Of a DNA stretch of 48,603 bases, positions 25,145 through 35,017 are shown piece by piece. Position 1 is the stretch's first letter; each line of letters begins with the position of its first letter. This DNA is from Bacteroidales bacterium. GTDB lineage: Bacteria > Bacteroidota > Bacteroidia > Bacteroidales > UBA3824. The DNA is taken from assembly GCA_017535325.1 (NCBI GenBank), contig JAFXUC010000120.1, forward strand, positions 1 to 48,603. Reading direction: 5' to 3'. Under the pieces are notes generated by a model that saw only the letters and a program-made list of their open reading frames with translations, did no database searches and was not told the DNA's origin. A program made the position numbers and the translations under genes.

Positions 25145-27108
25145 ATTTTGGCTTCAACGCGGCGGTTGTTCTGACGTCCCTCTTCGGTAGCATTGCTGTC
25201 TCTCGGTACGTCAGGACCGTAACCTTTTGCTACAATTCTCTCAGGCTCAACACCTTGCGAGATAATGTATTCTCTTACCGCTTCGGCTCTTTTTTGCGAC
25301 AACTGTATGTTGTACTGACGGTTGCCCTGATTGTCGGTATGTCCCGAAACCTCGATTACGATGTTGGGATAGAGTTTGAAAATCTGTGCCAAACGGTCCA
25401 ACTCGCCGTAGGATTCGGCTCTCAAATCGCTTTTTCCGGTGTCAAAAAACACGTTGTTGAGCACGACTTTTGAACCCGGATCCATCGGAAGAAGTTTTAT
25501 GTCTTTTGTAATCTCCTGATAATCCGTGGTTTTGGGAATGTCAAAATTTTCGCTGTGGAAAAAATAACCGTCAGATGAAACCGTGAAACCGTAATTTTTC
25601 CCCGACGGCAGCATTACCGTATATTCGCATTTGTCTTTGTCTACGGTGATTTGCTGAGCCGTTTTGCCGGTTGCGTTGTCCGTTACGGTGATTTGAGCGG
25701 TAAGACAGTTTTCGCCGTCGTAGTCGGTGATTTTGCCTTTTACGACTGTAAGACGCATTGTCTTAATTATTTGCGGGTCTTCGAGCGGCAGGGGCGGCTC
25801 TTTCATCCAGTCGGCTGACAACTCGTAATGCGGCAGGGGCGGCAACTGAATTTGGGGTTTAAAAAGCAGCAGCACTTTATAAATGTCATAACCGCCTTTT
25901 CCGCCTTTCTGTTTTGACGAGTAATATCCGATGCGCTCTTCGCCGGGCGAGAGTTGAAAATAATTGTCGAAAGTTCCCGAATTGATTCCGAGACCTAAGT
26001 TTTCGATTTTGCCGACTTTGCCGCTGCGGTAAGAGGCTTTAAGAATGTCAAACTCGCCGACGCTCATCTGACCGTTTGAAGCAAAATAAATTACCGTGTC
26101 GTTGTTGCCGAAAGTTGCGAAAACTTCGTCGTAACCCGAATTGATTCCTTCGCCTAAGTTCTGCGGTTTCAGATACTTGCCTTTTTTCTTCTTAACCAAG
26201 AAAATGTCGTAGCCGCCGACTAAGTCCTTGCCTTTTTTTGTGCACACAAGCACCGAAGACGAATCTTTTGAAAACGATATTGAAATCGTTTTTTTCATTA
26301 TTTTGCCCAAGCCTTTGAACTGTGAATTTTCTGTTTTTTTATAAAAATGCAGAATTTTTTTGTCTTTTCTGCACGTAAAAATCTCTTTTCCGTTGAGGTT
26401 CATGTTTGCGGGATAATCGTTTTTTTTCGAGTTGAGACCGCCTGCTGACTGCGGCGAATCAAATTTCCCGTTAACAGCCTTTGCATAATAAATGTCTTGC
26501 TGACTGCCGTAAAAAAGCGAGGAGTCAAGATTGCAAAATACGGGCGCAATCTCGTCTGCCGGAGTGTTGATGTCGCCTGCAATCAACTGACTTACAGCCT
26601 TATAAGGAACTTTTTTTAAGCCCGCGCCCAAGTCGCACTGCGTTATCCTCAAAAGAATTTTGTTTTGAAGTTTTTTCTTTCCTTTTTCGTCCAAACTTGC
26701 GGCGCAGTCGTCAAAATCACGTTTTGCGTCCTCAAACCTGTTCAAATGCTGTTTTGCAACGCCGAGCCAGTACTGACAGTCAAAGGCGACGTTTGACGAA
26801 AAATCGTAAGCGTCGTTCAAGTGTCTTAACGCCAAGTCGTCAGAGCCGTAAAAACTTTCGCTGATGCCCGCCTTGTAAAGCAGCGGCGCGTACATCTCGT
26901 TGTAATCCAAGGCTTTGGAATAATTTTCAGCAGCGTTTGTGTAATCGCCTTTTTTGTAAAATTTGTTGCCTTGCTTAACGCCTTTCCACGCTTCTTTTTT
27001 GCCGGCGTCCGTGGTCAGAAATTCTTTTTTCTTGATTTTCGGATTTTCCTGCGCTGAAACCAAAAACGGCAGACATGTTAAGGCTAATATGTAAAAAACT
27101 TTTTTCAT
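25132..27108 (-). CDS. PorE-like OmpA family protein (TPR, beta-propeller, CRD, OmpA_C)
   Basis: A 658-aa protein with a signal peptide cleaved near VSA-Q. Domains in order: TPRs (about 40-165), a PD40/WD40-like propeller (about 190-415; blades with GGYDIFLVKK, VGEFDILKA, GGYDIYKV), a carboxypeptidase regulatory-like domain (about 455-540; GKITDYDG, PSGKNYGF) and an OmpA_C peptidoglycan-binding domain (about 545-655; FDTGKSDL, VSGHTDNQGN, LSQKRAEAV). This is the architecture of Porphyromonas PorE, a type IX secretion accessory protein, but it lacks the lipobox reported there. Orthology is inferred from architecture. The start codon overlaps the stop of the upstream TPR gene (ATGA). Confidence 0.85.
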   Translation of the reverse strand: MKKVFYILALTCLPFLVSAQENPKIKKKEFLTTDAGKKEAWKGVKQGNKFYKKGDYTNAAENYSKALDYNEMYAPLLYKAGISESFYGSDDLALRHLNDAYDFSSNVAFDCQYWLGVAKQHLNRFEDAKRDFDDCAASLDEKGKKKLQNKILLRITQCDLGAGLKKVPYKAVSQLIAGDINTPADEIAPVFCNLDSSLFYGSQQDIYYAKAVNGKFDSPQSAGGLNSKKNDYPANMNLNGKEIFTCRKDKKILHFYKKTENSQFKGLGKIMKKTISISFSKDSSSVLVCTKKGKDLVGGYDIFLVKKKKGKYLKPQNLGEGINSGYDEVFATFGNNDTVIYFASNGQMSVGEFDILKASYRSGKVGKIENLGLGINSGTFDNYFQLSPGEERIGYYSSKQKGGKGGYDIYKVLLLFKPQIQLPPLPHYELSADWMKEPPLPLEDPQIIKTMRLTVVKGKITDYDGENCLTAQITVTDNATGKTAQQITVDKDKCEYTVMLPSGKNYGFTVSSDGYFFHSENFDIPKTTDYQEITKDIKLLPMDPGSKVVLNNVFFDTGKSDLRAESYGELDRLAQIFKLYPNIVIEVSGHTDNQGNRQYNIQLSQKRAEAVREYIISQGVEPERIVAKGYGPDVPRDSNATEEGRQNNRRVEAKILSN

Positions 27109-28136
27109 TTCAATTGTTTTAACAGGTTTTCGGCAATCTGACGGTCTGAGGCTGCGCCTTTGAGGTCAAACTGCAATTCTTTTGCGTTTGCGCGGTTGTT
27201 GTAGGCGGCAATGTTGAAAGAGTCTTTTTCCAACGCCAGGGTGTAATATTTTTCCGCCTCGGCGTATTTTTTCTGCTCCATAAACATATTGCCCATATTT
27301 ATATAAGTGTCGGCAAAGCCGGGATTTTTTGCAATGCAGTTTTTGAAATCGTCCGTTGCAAGTTTGTATTTTTTGAACTTTGAGTAGATGTTTGCCCTTT
27401 CGTTCAAGTATTCAAGTTCTTTTTCCCTGTCCATTAAGATGGCGGTGTTGACGTCAGAAATTGCGCCGCTGAAATTGTTCATCCATGTTTTTGCCCAAGC
27501 CCTCAGCACATAAATGTAACTCTCTGATGGCATTATGTGCAGAGCCGTTTCGTAGTCGTCGAGAGCCGCTTTGTAATTTCCCGTTTTGATATGTACCGCC
27601 GCTCTGTCGCAATAAGCGTAGGCGTATTTAGGATTTGAGTTGACAGCCTCGGTGTAAGACTGCTGTGCTTTTTTGTAGTCGCCCTGCAAAAAATAAACGT
27701 AACCGTAAAAATATTTTATCTTGTCGGGTGAGTATTTCAGACTTTCAGCCTTCTGAACAGCCCGCAAAGCCTCTTTGTAATTTCCGAGCCGTGAATAAGC
27801 GATTGCGCGGGCGAGATAATACTCGGCTTTTTTGCCCGAAAGCGCGATTGCGTCGGTAAAATCTTTTAAAGCCTCTTTGTCGAGATTTTTTTTGAGTTCT
27901 GTAATCCCCTTGTTGTAACAGGACTGATAAAATTTTCCGTTTATGGAAATCGCGGTGGAAAAACTTTTCATAGCGGCATCGTAATCTCCGCCGTTAAATT
28001 CCGTAATTCCCTGATTGTAAGCGAGTGCAGCCTCCTGACCGCCGACAATTACAACCGTGGAGTCGCCTGTTGTCTGCGCGGCAGCCGTCCCCGAAAAAAC
28101 GGAAATTCCAACCAATAATGCTGAATATATTTTCAT
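27105..28136 (-). CDS. Secreted TPR protein
   Basis: A 343-aa protein with a signal peptide (MKIYSALLVGISVFSG, cleavage after AAA-Q) followed by about eight consecutive TPRs with regular 34-residue spacing (for example YNQGITEFNGGDYDAAMKSF, AYCDRAAVHIKTGNYKAAL, AYNNRANAKELQFDLKGA). Periplasmic scaffold by inference. It overlaps the PorE-like gene by 4 nt and starts 20 nt after the giant P-loop-TPR gene, so the three are probably co-translated. Confidence 0.85.
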   Translation of the reverse strand: MKIYSALLVGISVFSGTAAAQTTGDSTVVIVGGQEAALAYNQGITEFNGGDYDAAMKSFSTAISINGKFYQSCYNKGITELKKNLDKEALKDFTDAIALSGKKAEYYLARAIAYSRLGNYKEALRAVQKAESLKYSPDKIKYFYGYVYFLQGDYKKAQQSYTEAVNSNPKYAYAYCDRAAVHIKTGNYKAALDDYETALHIMPSESYIYVLRAWAKTWMNNFSGAISDVNTAILMDREKELEYLNERANIYSKFKKYKLATDDFKNCIAKNPGFADTYINMGNMFMEQKKYAEAEKYYTLALEKDSFNIAAYNNRANAKELQFDLKGAASDRQIAENLLKQLK

Positions 28137-28155
28137 AAAACCAATTTTTTTCTTT

Positions 28156-31100
28156 TTATAAAAACCTTGTCAACGCCGGTACGGACTTGATTATAAAGTC
28201 GTAATAGTCTTTCATTTCGTTGAGTATGATTTTTGCTTCATCGGCGTGTCCGGTCATAAAAAACGTCAGCCCGACGTATGCTTTTGCAATAATTTTCATG
28301 TCCGTAAAATTGTGCCGGACTGCTGCCTCGTAGGCCGCCTCAAAACTGTCCAGGGCATAGTCTATGCGGCGGAATTTTTCCAGACAGTTTTCGCCTTTTG
28401 ACATCAGTGCCGAGATGTAGCGCGAGGGATAGTTTTCTTTTGCGAGTGCGGCGGCGTTGTCAAAATCCGACAGTGCGTCTGATGCCCTGCCAAGCGCGGT
28501 GTTCAGCAAAGCCCTTGAAAGATAAGCGTCGGAGGCGGTTTTGGGTTTCTGTCCGCTGCTCTGTGCGATTTTGATGGCGTTGCCGTAATAGTCCAAGGCA
28601 AATTCCGCAAGTGTTTTCTTTTGCGACTGAAACTCCGTTACTGAATTGTATTCGTCAGCATCGGAGGAGAGCACGTTTGCCCATTCGTAATAGACGCCCG
28701 CCATTATTTCCCAGTCGTCCAAGTCGGCACTCAGGCTGAACGCCGTAAAATATTCGTTCATGCAGCCTTTGAAATCCGACTTCCTGAAACAGACGTTTCC
28801 TGCCGCCTTGTGAATCTGGATTTTAAGAAGCGGGTCTTTTATGTAGTTTTCCTCGCGGCGTATCCTTTCCAAATAACTGTCCGCATTTTCATTGTCGCCG
28901 CTTACGATGCTTATCATTGCGGCTGATTCAAGACAACTTATCTGCCGTGAAAAATTTTCCGCGTTTTTGAAATGTTTGTAGGCTTTCATCACGTATTCGC
29001 GGCTTTTGTCGTAGTCGGAATATGCTTTTACGTAGTTTTCGGCGGCTTCAAGACAGAGTTCGCCTTTTTCTTCGTCGGCTTCGAGTTTTTCAAGATATTC
29101 AAGCGCGCTTTGACAGTATTTCAAAGCGTTGCCGTATTCTTGAAGCCTTTCGTACATCAGGGCAACGTTTTTTATGTTGTTGATAACCCCGTCAATATCG
29201 TTGACGGCTCTGTAAAACTGCGACGACTTTTGGTAAAACATCAGTGCCTCGCGGAATTTTGACATCGTGTCGTAACAATAGCCTATGTTGTTGAAAATGT
29301 AGGCGGTTTTGTATTTGTCGCCGATTTCCATGTAGATTTCGCCTGCTTTTTGGTAACATTCGAGCGCGTCTTCGTAGTTTCCTGCGTCGTATTGATAGTC
29401 GCCGGTGATGTTGTAATAATTTGCGGCGCGGTAGTCGTTGTGTTCGTTTTCGCCGAAAAGTTTCGGAGCCTTTGTCATCATCGAAATGCCTCTTTCAAAC
29501 CTGTCCGTCTCAACGAAAAACAATCCAGTCTCAAAATAAGCGTCTGACTGTATGTAACGGTCATAACCCTTTTGGGCAAGTCTCAGAGCCGTGTTGTAAC
29601 ATTCCTCTGCCTTGTCGTTGAGTTCCTGCTCTTTGTAGTCTTCGGCGAGGTCGAGATATTTTTCGGCGGTTTTTTCTTTTGAAGGCCGTTTTTTCAGGAT
29701 TTCCAACTGACTGAGGTGTATCAAGACAGCCTCTTCCGGCATTTTGAGGTCTTTGTATATGTCCGCCATTTTGTCGGTGCAGTCAAAATAGGCATCGCCC
29801 AAAAAGGGAAGGTTTTTAAGTTCCGCCTGAGCCTTTTCCAAATAGTCCAACGCCTTTTTATAATGTGAGTTGTTCGCCTCAACGTCCGCAAAGGATATTA
29901 AAGTCAGTGCCTTTGACATGTTGTCGCCGGTGTCCGTGCAGATTTTAAAGGTCTGTTCGAGTTTTTTCTGCGCCTGGTTGTAACGGTTTTCTTCCGAAAG
30001 CGTTTCCGCCGTTTTGCGCATTGTCTCTGTCAAAAGGGCTGTGTTGCCGATGACGGAAAAAATTTCTTCCGCCTTTTCGTAATTTTCAAAAGCGGTTTTT
30101 ATCTCGTTTTTTTCTACGTAAACATCTCCGAGGCTGCTGTGGTTTGAGGCAAGCGATTCGCCGTTTTGAAGTTCCTTGTCAAGGGCGATGGCGTAATTGT
30201 AATTCAGGATTGCCGCCTCATATTCCGTCCGCTTGAAGAAAAGTTTGCCCAATGCCGAATAGCCTCTGCTCATTTCCTCTTTGTCTTCGTTTTTTTTCGC
30301 GATGTAGAGTCCCGCGTTGTAACGGTCAAGAGCCTCTTTGTAATTGTTTAAAATGAGGTAGGCGTTTCCGAGATTGTAAAGCGAAGTTATAATGCCGGAG
30401 TCTGATTTTTCGTCCTGCGCAATTTCCAAAGCCTTGTTGTAATTTTCAAGTGCTTTTTTGACGTCGCCCAAAACCATAACAACGTCGCCCGAAGCATTCA
30501 AGGCGTAAACCAAATCTTCTTTCAGCGAATTTTTTTCGCATATTTTTATTGCCTTTTCAAAAAACGAAACGGCGTTTTCATAGTCCTGAACATTTGTATA
30601 AGCCTCTGCAAGCGATATGTATACGGAAGCGCAGCCCGAAAAGTTCCTGTTTTTTAAGAAGAGTTCCGCTGCCCGCAGGTAATACGACGAGGCTTTTTCG
30701 ATGTCGTTTTTAGCGGCGCAAATATCGCCTATATTGCTGCAAGTAACGGCAGTTTTGTTTTCGTCAAAGAGCAACTCGTTGATTTGAAGTGATTTCATAA
30801 AATAATCAAGAGCCTCTTCGTTTTTGCCGCACTCGTATTTAAACAGTCCCAAATTGTTGTAATGGCTTGACAGGGATACGTTGTCGCGGACTTCCAAGTC
30901 GGTTTTGACGGCTTTTTGCGCGTAACTCTCCGAGAGTTCATAATCCTCTGTCCGCTGGTACATAATCGCAAGACAGCCGAGGGTTTTGGAGAGTGAACGC
31001 TTGTCGCCGTTTTTCTCAAAAAATTTTACCAAATGTTTCAGACAATACTCTGCCATTTCGTAATTGTCTGCGTATGTGTAAAATATGCCGAGATTTATCT

Positions 31101-32658
31101 TGTTTTTTGCGATTGTTTCCTTGTCGTCGGTTTTTTGACAGAGACGCTGCGATTCCGAGAAAAACTTTTCAGCCTCTTTGGTGTTTTGACGGTAAACGTA
31201 AATCATTCCCAACTGACTGTTATACGTTGAGAGGGCTGCGTAATCGCTTTCCTGTGAAGCGTATCCGACGGCTTTCATGATGTTTTCCTCTGCCGCCTCG
31301 TAGTCGGCAAGATTAAGAAAATCCGTTCCGAGTGTGTAATACGAAAAATGGATTTGGCTTTTGAGATTGTATTTCAAGGCGGTTTTCAGCATAAGCGAGG
31401 ATATTTCCTTTGCTTTTTTGAAATGTCCCGCCCAACTCAGAGCGGCGTTTTGATAACGCAGAAGTTCAAAACCGGCTTTGTGTTTTGAGTCCTTGTCAGG
31501 GAATGAAAACTTTGAAAAATTATTCAAAGCCTCTTCCGAGAGTTTTATGACGAAAGCGGCGTTGTAATTTTTCTGCGCCTCTTCAAGTTTTGAAAAAACT
31601 TCGTTAATGTCCTTTGTTTCAACTGTTTTTTCTATTTCAGAATCAGTTTTTTCTTTCGTGGAAACTTCCGGATTGTTTTCAAAAGAAAGTTTTTTTGAAT
31701 AAAAGTTTTCCGCTTTTTGTTTCAAATCCGAAACTTCTCCGCCGTTTTCCTCTGACATTTTTTCTAAAAGCCCGAAAAGCATTTTTTCGGTTTCGGCGTT
31801 CATTAAAGTATGACGTATATAATTAATAGTCAGAGAGTTCAAAAACGGTAGTTTTTCAGAAAAACTTAGATTGGATTTTATAAGCGTCTGAATTTTCAGT
31901 TGTTCAATTTCGTTGAAAGTGATTTTCGGTTTTAAGTCCGGGGTTTCTTCCTTTTGTTTCCAAACTCCGTCTTCCGAAAGGTAAAAAAATCCGCTTAAAA
32001 TGAGATAGTCCAAAACTTCGTCCGTGATTAACAAATCCGACATCGAAATTTCCCTTACCGCGTTGGAGAGTCCCAATGAAAAATCCCGCTTTGGAAAACG
32101 TTTTGAAATATACATCGCAATATCGGCGAGTTTGAAAGGCGGCAAAGTTATCTGCCGGAAAAAATCTCCGCCGTTTTGTAAAAGGGAAAGTATTTTGTCG
32201 GTTTTTTCATTGAAAAATTCCGTGCTTATCGAGAGTATCACCGTCATCCTGAACGGCTTTTCTTTCAGACTCTGTAAGACAAAATGCAGTAAATCAATGC
32301 TTTTGCCGTCAGCATAATTCAGATTGTCGATAAAAAGTATGACGGGTGAAATTTCGGCTTTCTGCCTTAGAAATTTTTCAACTTCGTTGCTGTTTTCGGG
32401 ATTTGCCTGTTTTTTAAGAAAATCAAAAGCGCAAAAATCTGTTTTTGAATTAAAATAAAAAAGTTCCGCGCCGAAAAACTGAAAATCATAACCGCCTGAT
32501 TTCAGTCTTTCAACGAATTTTTCCACCAAAGAGGTTTTGCCGGAAGAGACTGCGCCGCTCAAAAAGACCGCGTGTCCTGTTGAATTGCAGCAACTCTCAA
32601 ACGTGTCTAACAAAATTCCCAATTCGGTTTCCCTGCCGGTAAAATTTTTCAAATTCAT
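28156..32658 (-). CDS. Giant P-loop NTPase with about 25 TPRs
   Basis: A 1500-aa cytoplasmic protein (no signal peptide). The N-terminal AAA/STAND-type ATPase opens with NFTGRETELG, and has Walker A GAVSSGKT (35-42) and Walker B VILFIDN (Asp111), resembling the MalT/AAA_16 group. A winged-helix-like region and a Glu/Lys-rich linker (to about 360) follow. From there to the C terminus the protein is TPRs, mostly of the 40-residue kind (for example LGLFKYECGKNEEALDYFMKSLQI, LGNAYLILNNYKEALDRYNAGL); I estimate 25 to 28. No DNA-binding, kinase or peptidase domain is seen at either end. As head of an operon of envelope proteins, it could be a regulator or scaffold. Confidence 0.85.
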   Translation of the reverse strand: MNLKNFTGRETELGILLDTFESCCNSTGHAVFLSGAVSSGKTSLVEKFVERLKSGGYDFQFFGAELFYFNSKTDFCAFDFLKKQANPENSNEVEKFLRQKAEISPVILFIDNLNYADGKSIDLLHFVLQSLKEKPFRMTVILSISTEFFNEKTDKILSLLQNGGDFFRQITLPPFKLADIAMYISKRFPKRDFSLGLSNAVREISMSDLLITDEVLDYLILSGFFYLSEDGVWKQKEETPDLKPKITFNEIEQLKIQTLIKSNLSFSEKLPFLNSLTINYIRHTLMNAETEKMLFGLLEKMSEENGGEVSDLKQKAENFYSKKLSFENNPEVSTKEKTDSEIEKTVETKDINEVFSKLEEAQKNYNAAFVIKLSEEALNNFSKFSFPDKDSKHKAGFELLRYQNAALSWAGHFKKAKEISSLMLKTALKYNLKSQIHFSYYTLGTDFLNLADYEAAEENIMKAVGYASQESDYAALSTYNSQLGMIYVYRQNTKEAEKFFSESQRLCQKTDDKETIAKNKINLGIFYTYADNYEMAEYCLKHLVKFFEKNGDKRSLSKTLGCLAIMYQRTEDYELSESYAQKAVKTDLEVRDNVSLSSHYNNLGLFKYECGKNEEALDYFMKSLQINELLFDENKTAVTCSNIGDICAAKNDIEKASSYYLRAAELFLKNRNFSGCASVYISLAEAYTNVQDYENAVSFFEKAIKICEKNSLKEDLVYALNASGDVVMVLGDVKKALENYNKALEIAQDEKSDSGIITSLYNLGNAYLILNNYKEALDRYNAGLYIAKKNEDKEEMSRGYSALGKLFFKRTEYEAAILNYNYAIALDKELQNGESLASNHSSLGDVYVEKNEIKTAFENYEKAEEIFSVIGNTALLTETMRKTAETLSEENRYNQAQKKLEQTFKICTDTGDNMSKALTLISFADVEANNSHYKKALDYLEKAQAELKNLPFLGDAYFDCTDKMADIYKDLKMPEEAVLIHLSQLEILKKRPSKEKTAEKYLDLAEDYKEQELNDKAEECYNTALRLAQKGYDRYIQSDAYFETGLFFVETDRFERGISMMTKAPKLFGENEHNDYRAANYYNITGDYQYDAGNYEDALECYQKAGEIYMEIGDKYKTAYIFNNIGYCYDTMSKFREALMFYQKSSQFYRAVNDIDGVINNIKNVALMYERLQEYGNALKYCQSALEYLEKLEADEEKGELCLEAAENYVKAYSDYDKSREYVMKAYKHFKNAENFSRQISCLESAAMISIVSGDNENADSYLERIRREENYIKDPLLKIQIHKAAGNVCFRKSDFKGCMNEYFTAFSLSADLDDWEIMAGVYYEWANVLSSDADEYNSVTEFQSQKKTLAEFALDYYGNAIKIAQSSGQKPKTASDAYLSRALLNTALGRASDALSDFDNAAALAKENYPSRYISALMSKGENCLEKFRRIDYALDSFEAAYEAAVRHNFTDMKIIAKAYVGLTFFMTGHADEAKIILNEMKDYYDFIIKSVPALTRFL

Positions 32659-32674
32659 GCGCCGAAATTTTTTG

Positions 32675-32706
32675 TAAAATTAGGGATAATGTCCAATATA
32701 AACAAA
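32675..32706 (-). promoter_or_regulatory. Promoter of the P-loop-TPR/PorE-like operon
   Basis: Minus strand: TTTG (32706-32703), 20-nt spacer, TAATTTTA (32682-32675), one mismatch from consensus, 16 bp before the ATG. It is back to back with the mltG promoter. Confidence 0.5.
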
Positions 32707-32710
32707 TTTT

Positions 32711-32742
32711 TTTGTTTTTTTACGGCAAAATATGTAAAATTG
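32711..32742 (+). promoter_or_regulatory. mltG promoter
   Basis: TTTG (32711-32714), 20-nt spacer, TAAAATTG (32735-32742), one mismatch from consensus, 24 bp before the ATG at 32767. Confidence 0.5.
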
Positions 32743-32766
32743 CACCCTGAAAAAATAATTTTTGAG

Positions 32767-33801
32767 ATGAAAAAATCAATTAAAATACTTCTTGCGGTGT
32801 TTTTAGCCGCGGGAATCGTTGCCGGAGTTGTCGGTTTCAACATTTATAACAAGGTGTATTCCGCCAACGTTTTCATTAAGGACACAGAATATCTTTATAT
32901 CAGAAACGGTGCTGATTTTCAGACAGTTTTGGATTCATTGTATAAAAATTTTGACGTTAAGGACAAGGACGGTTTGGAGTTTGTCGCCAACCGTAAAAAC
33001 TATCCTTCAAAAATAAAAGGCGGCCGCTACAAACTTTCCGACAAAATGAGCAGCAACGCGCTTATAAATCTTCTCCGCTCCGGCTCACAGTCGGAGGTGA
33101 GTCTTGCTTTCAACAACTTGCGCACCGTTAAGCAACTTTGTTCGAGGGTTGCGCGAAAAATTGACGTTGACAGCAATATGCTTTATGATTTGCTCAAAAA
33201 CGAGGAGTATCTGAAAAAGTTCGGCTTTAATCCCGAAACCTGCAACGCAATGTTTATTCCCGATACTTACAATTTTTATTGGAACACAAGTGAAGAAAGT
33301 TTCGTCGAAAAAATGTATTCTTATTATCAGAAGTTTTGGACAGATGAGCGTAAGCAAAAAGCCGCTGCGATCAACCTTACACCGCTTGAAGTCAGCATTT
33401 TAGCCTCTATTGTTCAAATGGAGCAGGCGCGTTTTAAGGACGAGCAGCCTATAATCGCCGGACTTTATATCAACCGTATGAAAATCGGCATGCCGCTTCA
33501 AAGTTGTCCGACGCTCATCTATGCCATCGGTGATTTTTCGATAAGACGTGTTACGGGCAAGATGCTTGAATTTGACTCGCCATACAACACTTATAAATAT
33601 CCGGGACTTCCGCCTTCGCCGATTTGTTTTCCTGAAAAAAGCGCGTTAGAGGCTGTTTTGGATTACGACCGTAACGATTATATATATATGTGTGCCAAAA
33701 GCGATTTCAGCGGAAGACACTTTTTTTCAAAGAGTTACGAAGACCAAAAACGACATGCAAGGGATTTTCAGAGAGAACTCGACAAGCAGGGAATCAAATA
33801 A
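32767..33801 (+). CDS. mltG: Endolytic murein transglycosylase MltG
   Basis: A 344-aa YceG-family protein that cleaves nascent peptidoglycan strands in the periplasm. One N-terminal membrane anchor (about 5-25), a LysM-like region, and the catalytic domain. Key segments: FIPDTYNFYW, LASIVQMEQ with catalytic Glu219, AGLYINRM, GMPLQSCPTLIYA, SPYNTYKYPGLPPSPI and a C-terminal GRHFFSKS. The ATG at 32767 is chosen since it directly precedes the anchor; an upstream ATG at 32689 precedes the predicted promoter. The first Glu of the usual E-x-E is Gln217, but the catalytic one is kept. Confidence 0.93.
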   Translation: MKKSIKILLAVFLAAGIVAGVVGFNIYNKVYSANVFIKDTEYLYIRNGADFQTVLDSLYKNFDVKDKDGLEFVANRKNYPSKIKGGRYKLSDKMSSNALINLLRSGSQSEVSLAFNNLRTVKQLCSRVARKIDVDSNMLYDLLKNEEYLKKFGFNPETCNAMFIPDTYNFYWNTSEESFVEKMYSYYQKFWTDERKQKAAAINLTPLEVSILASIVQMEQARFKDEQPIIAGLYINRMKIGMPLQSCPTLIYAIGDFSIRRVTGKMLEFDSPYNTYKYPGLPPSPICFPEKSALEAVLDYDRNDYIYMCAKSDFSGRHFFSKSYEDQKRHARDFQRELDKQGIK

Positions 33802-33883
33802 TAAGTGTTAAGATGTTTTAAAAAACATAAAAATACACAAAAAAATAACCTTTATTTTCCTCTTATTTATATAAAAAAAAGTG

Positions 33884-33891
33884 TATCTTTG
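33884..33891 (+). promoter_or_regulatory. -7 box of the wecA-like operon
   Basis: TATCTTTG matches TAnnTTTG; the -33 region is T-rich without an exact TTTG. It lies 37 bp before the ATG at 33929 and could drive the run of genes to 40524. Confidence 0.5.
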
Positions 33892-33928
33892 CGGCGAAAA
33901 AAATACATAAAAAACTTCTTTGGAAAAT

Positions 33929-35017
33929 ATGGAGAGTTTGATCATACCGGGAGCCTTTTTGACGGCAATGGTAATCACTTGGGTTTCAATACCTTCTGTG
34001 GTTACGGTTGCTAAAATCAAAGGTCTTTGTGAAAAACCTAACGAAAGAAGGCTTCACGTCGGAGTAATTCCGACATTGGGCGGCTGTGCGGTTTTTGCAG
34101 GTTTTTTAATCGCTGCAATGCTTTTTTGCGGCGGCGAGACGCACAGTTTTATGCAGGCTTTTGCTGCCTCGGCGGTGCTTTTGTTTTTTGTCGGCATTAA
34201 GGACGACATTTTGGAGATTGCCCCGCTGACAAAACTTATGGGACAGATAACAGCCGCTGCTTTGACCGTGATTTTCGGCGACGTGAGAATAGAAAGTCTT
34301 GACGGAATTTTCGGCTTGCATGATTTGCCGTATTGGATAAGTGTCATATTGTCAATAGGTTTTATCATTTCTATTATCAACGCTTACAATCTTATTGACG
34401 GTGTTGACGGTCTTGCGGGACTGCTCAGCATTACGGCGGTTGCGTTTTTTTCTATTTGGTTTTATTTGGAAGGCGTAAAGGATTTTACGGTTTTCGGAGT
34501 GTGTTTTATCGGCGCGATGACTGGCTTTTTAAGACACAACATGTTCGGAAAGGAGACTAAAATTTTTATGGGCGATACAGGAAGCATGCTTGTCGGCTTT
34601 ATGTGCTCGGTTATGGCGATGAAGTTTATGCAGTGCAATCACGGTGCGCATGTTGAAGTCCTTTCGCAGCCTTTGCAGTGCGCTCCCGTTGTAGCGGTAA
34701 CTTTTATGATTGTTCCCGTTTATGATGTGCTGAGAGTGATGTTTATCAGGTTTGTACTTCGTAAACCGATTATGCAGCCCGACAATCACCATATACATTA
34801 CAGACTGAAATCTTTGGGCTTGAAGGCTTGGGAAATTGACTTGGTGCTTGTCCCGATTAATATTATTTTCGCGTATTTTTCGTGGAAGATTTCGCAGTCG
34901 CTTTCTCTTATGAGAATGTTGCTCATTGATTTTCTGGTGCTTATGGTAATTTTCCATATACCGCAGGCGATTATCACAATGAGAAACCGAAAGAAAGGAG
35001 ATAAAGAGCAACTATGA
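33929..35017 (+). CDS. WecA/TagO-type polyprenyl-phosphate sugar-1-phosphate transferase
   Basis: A 362-aa polytopic membrane enzyme of the MraY/WecA superfamily that starts lipid-linked glycan synthesis, probably by moving GlcNAc-1-P or a similar sugar to undecaprenyl phosphate. Motifs: ERRLHVGVIPTLGG, the metal-binding DD in GIKDD, NAYNLIDGVDGLAG, GDTGSMLVGF and the HHIHYRL basic loop. About ten hydrophobic segments. The ATG at 33929 is preferred over an in-frame TTG at 33920. Its TGA overlaps the next ATG (ATGA). Confidence 0.92.
   Translation: MESLIIPGAFLTAMVITWVSIPSVVTVAKIKGLCEKPNERRLHVGVIPTLGGCAVFAGFLIAAMLFCGGETHSFMQAFAASAVLLFFVGIKDDILEIAPLTKLMGQITAAALTVIFGDVRIESLDGIFGLHDLPYWISVILSIGFIISIINAYNLIDGVDGLAGLLSITAVAFFSIWFYLEGVKDFTVFGVCFIGAMTGFLRHNMFGKETKIFMGDTGSMLVGFMCSVMAMKFMQCNHGAHVEVLSQPLQCAPVVAVTFMIVPVYDVLRVMFIRFVLRKPIMQPDNHHIHYRLKSLGLKAWEIDLVLVPINIIFAYFSWKISQSLSLMRMLLIDFLVLMVIFHIPQAIITMRNRKKGDKEQL

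Noticed and set aside
33409..33426. Apparent loss of a Glu in the MltG active-site motif
   Set aside because: Only the first Glu of the usual E-x-E is Gln; the second (Glu219), which aligns with the catalytic Glu218 of E. coli MltG, is kept.
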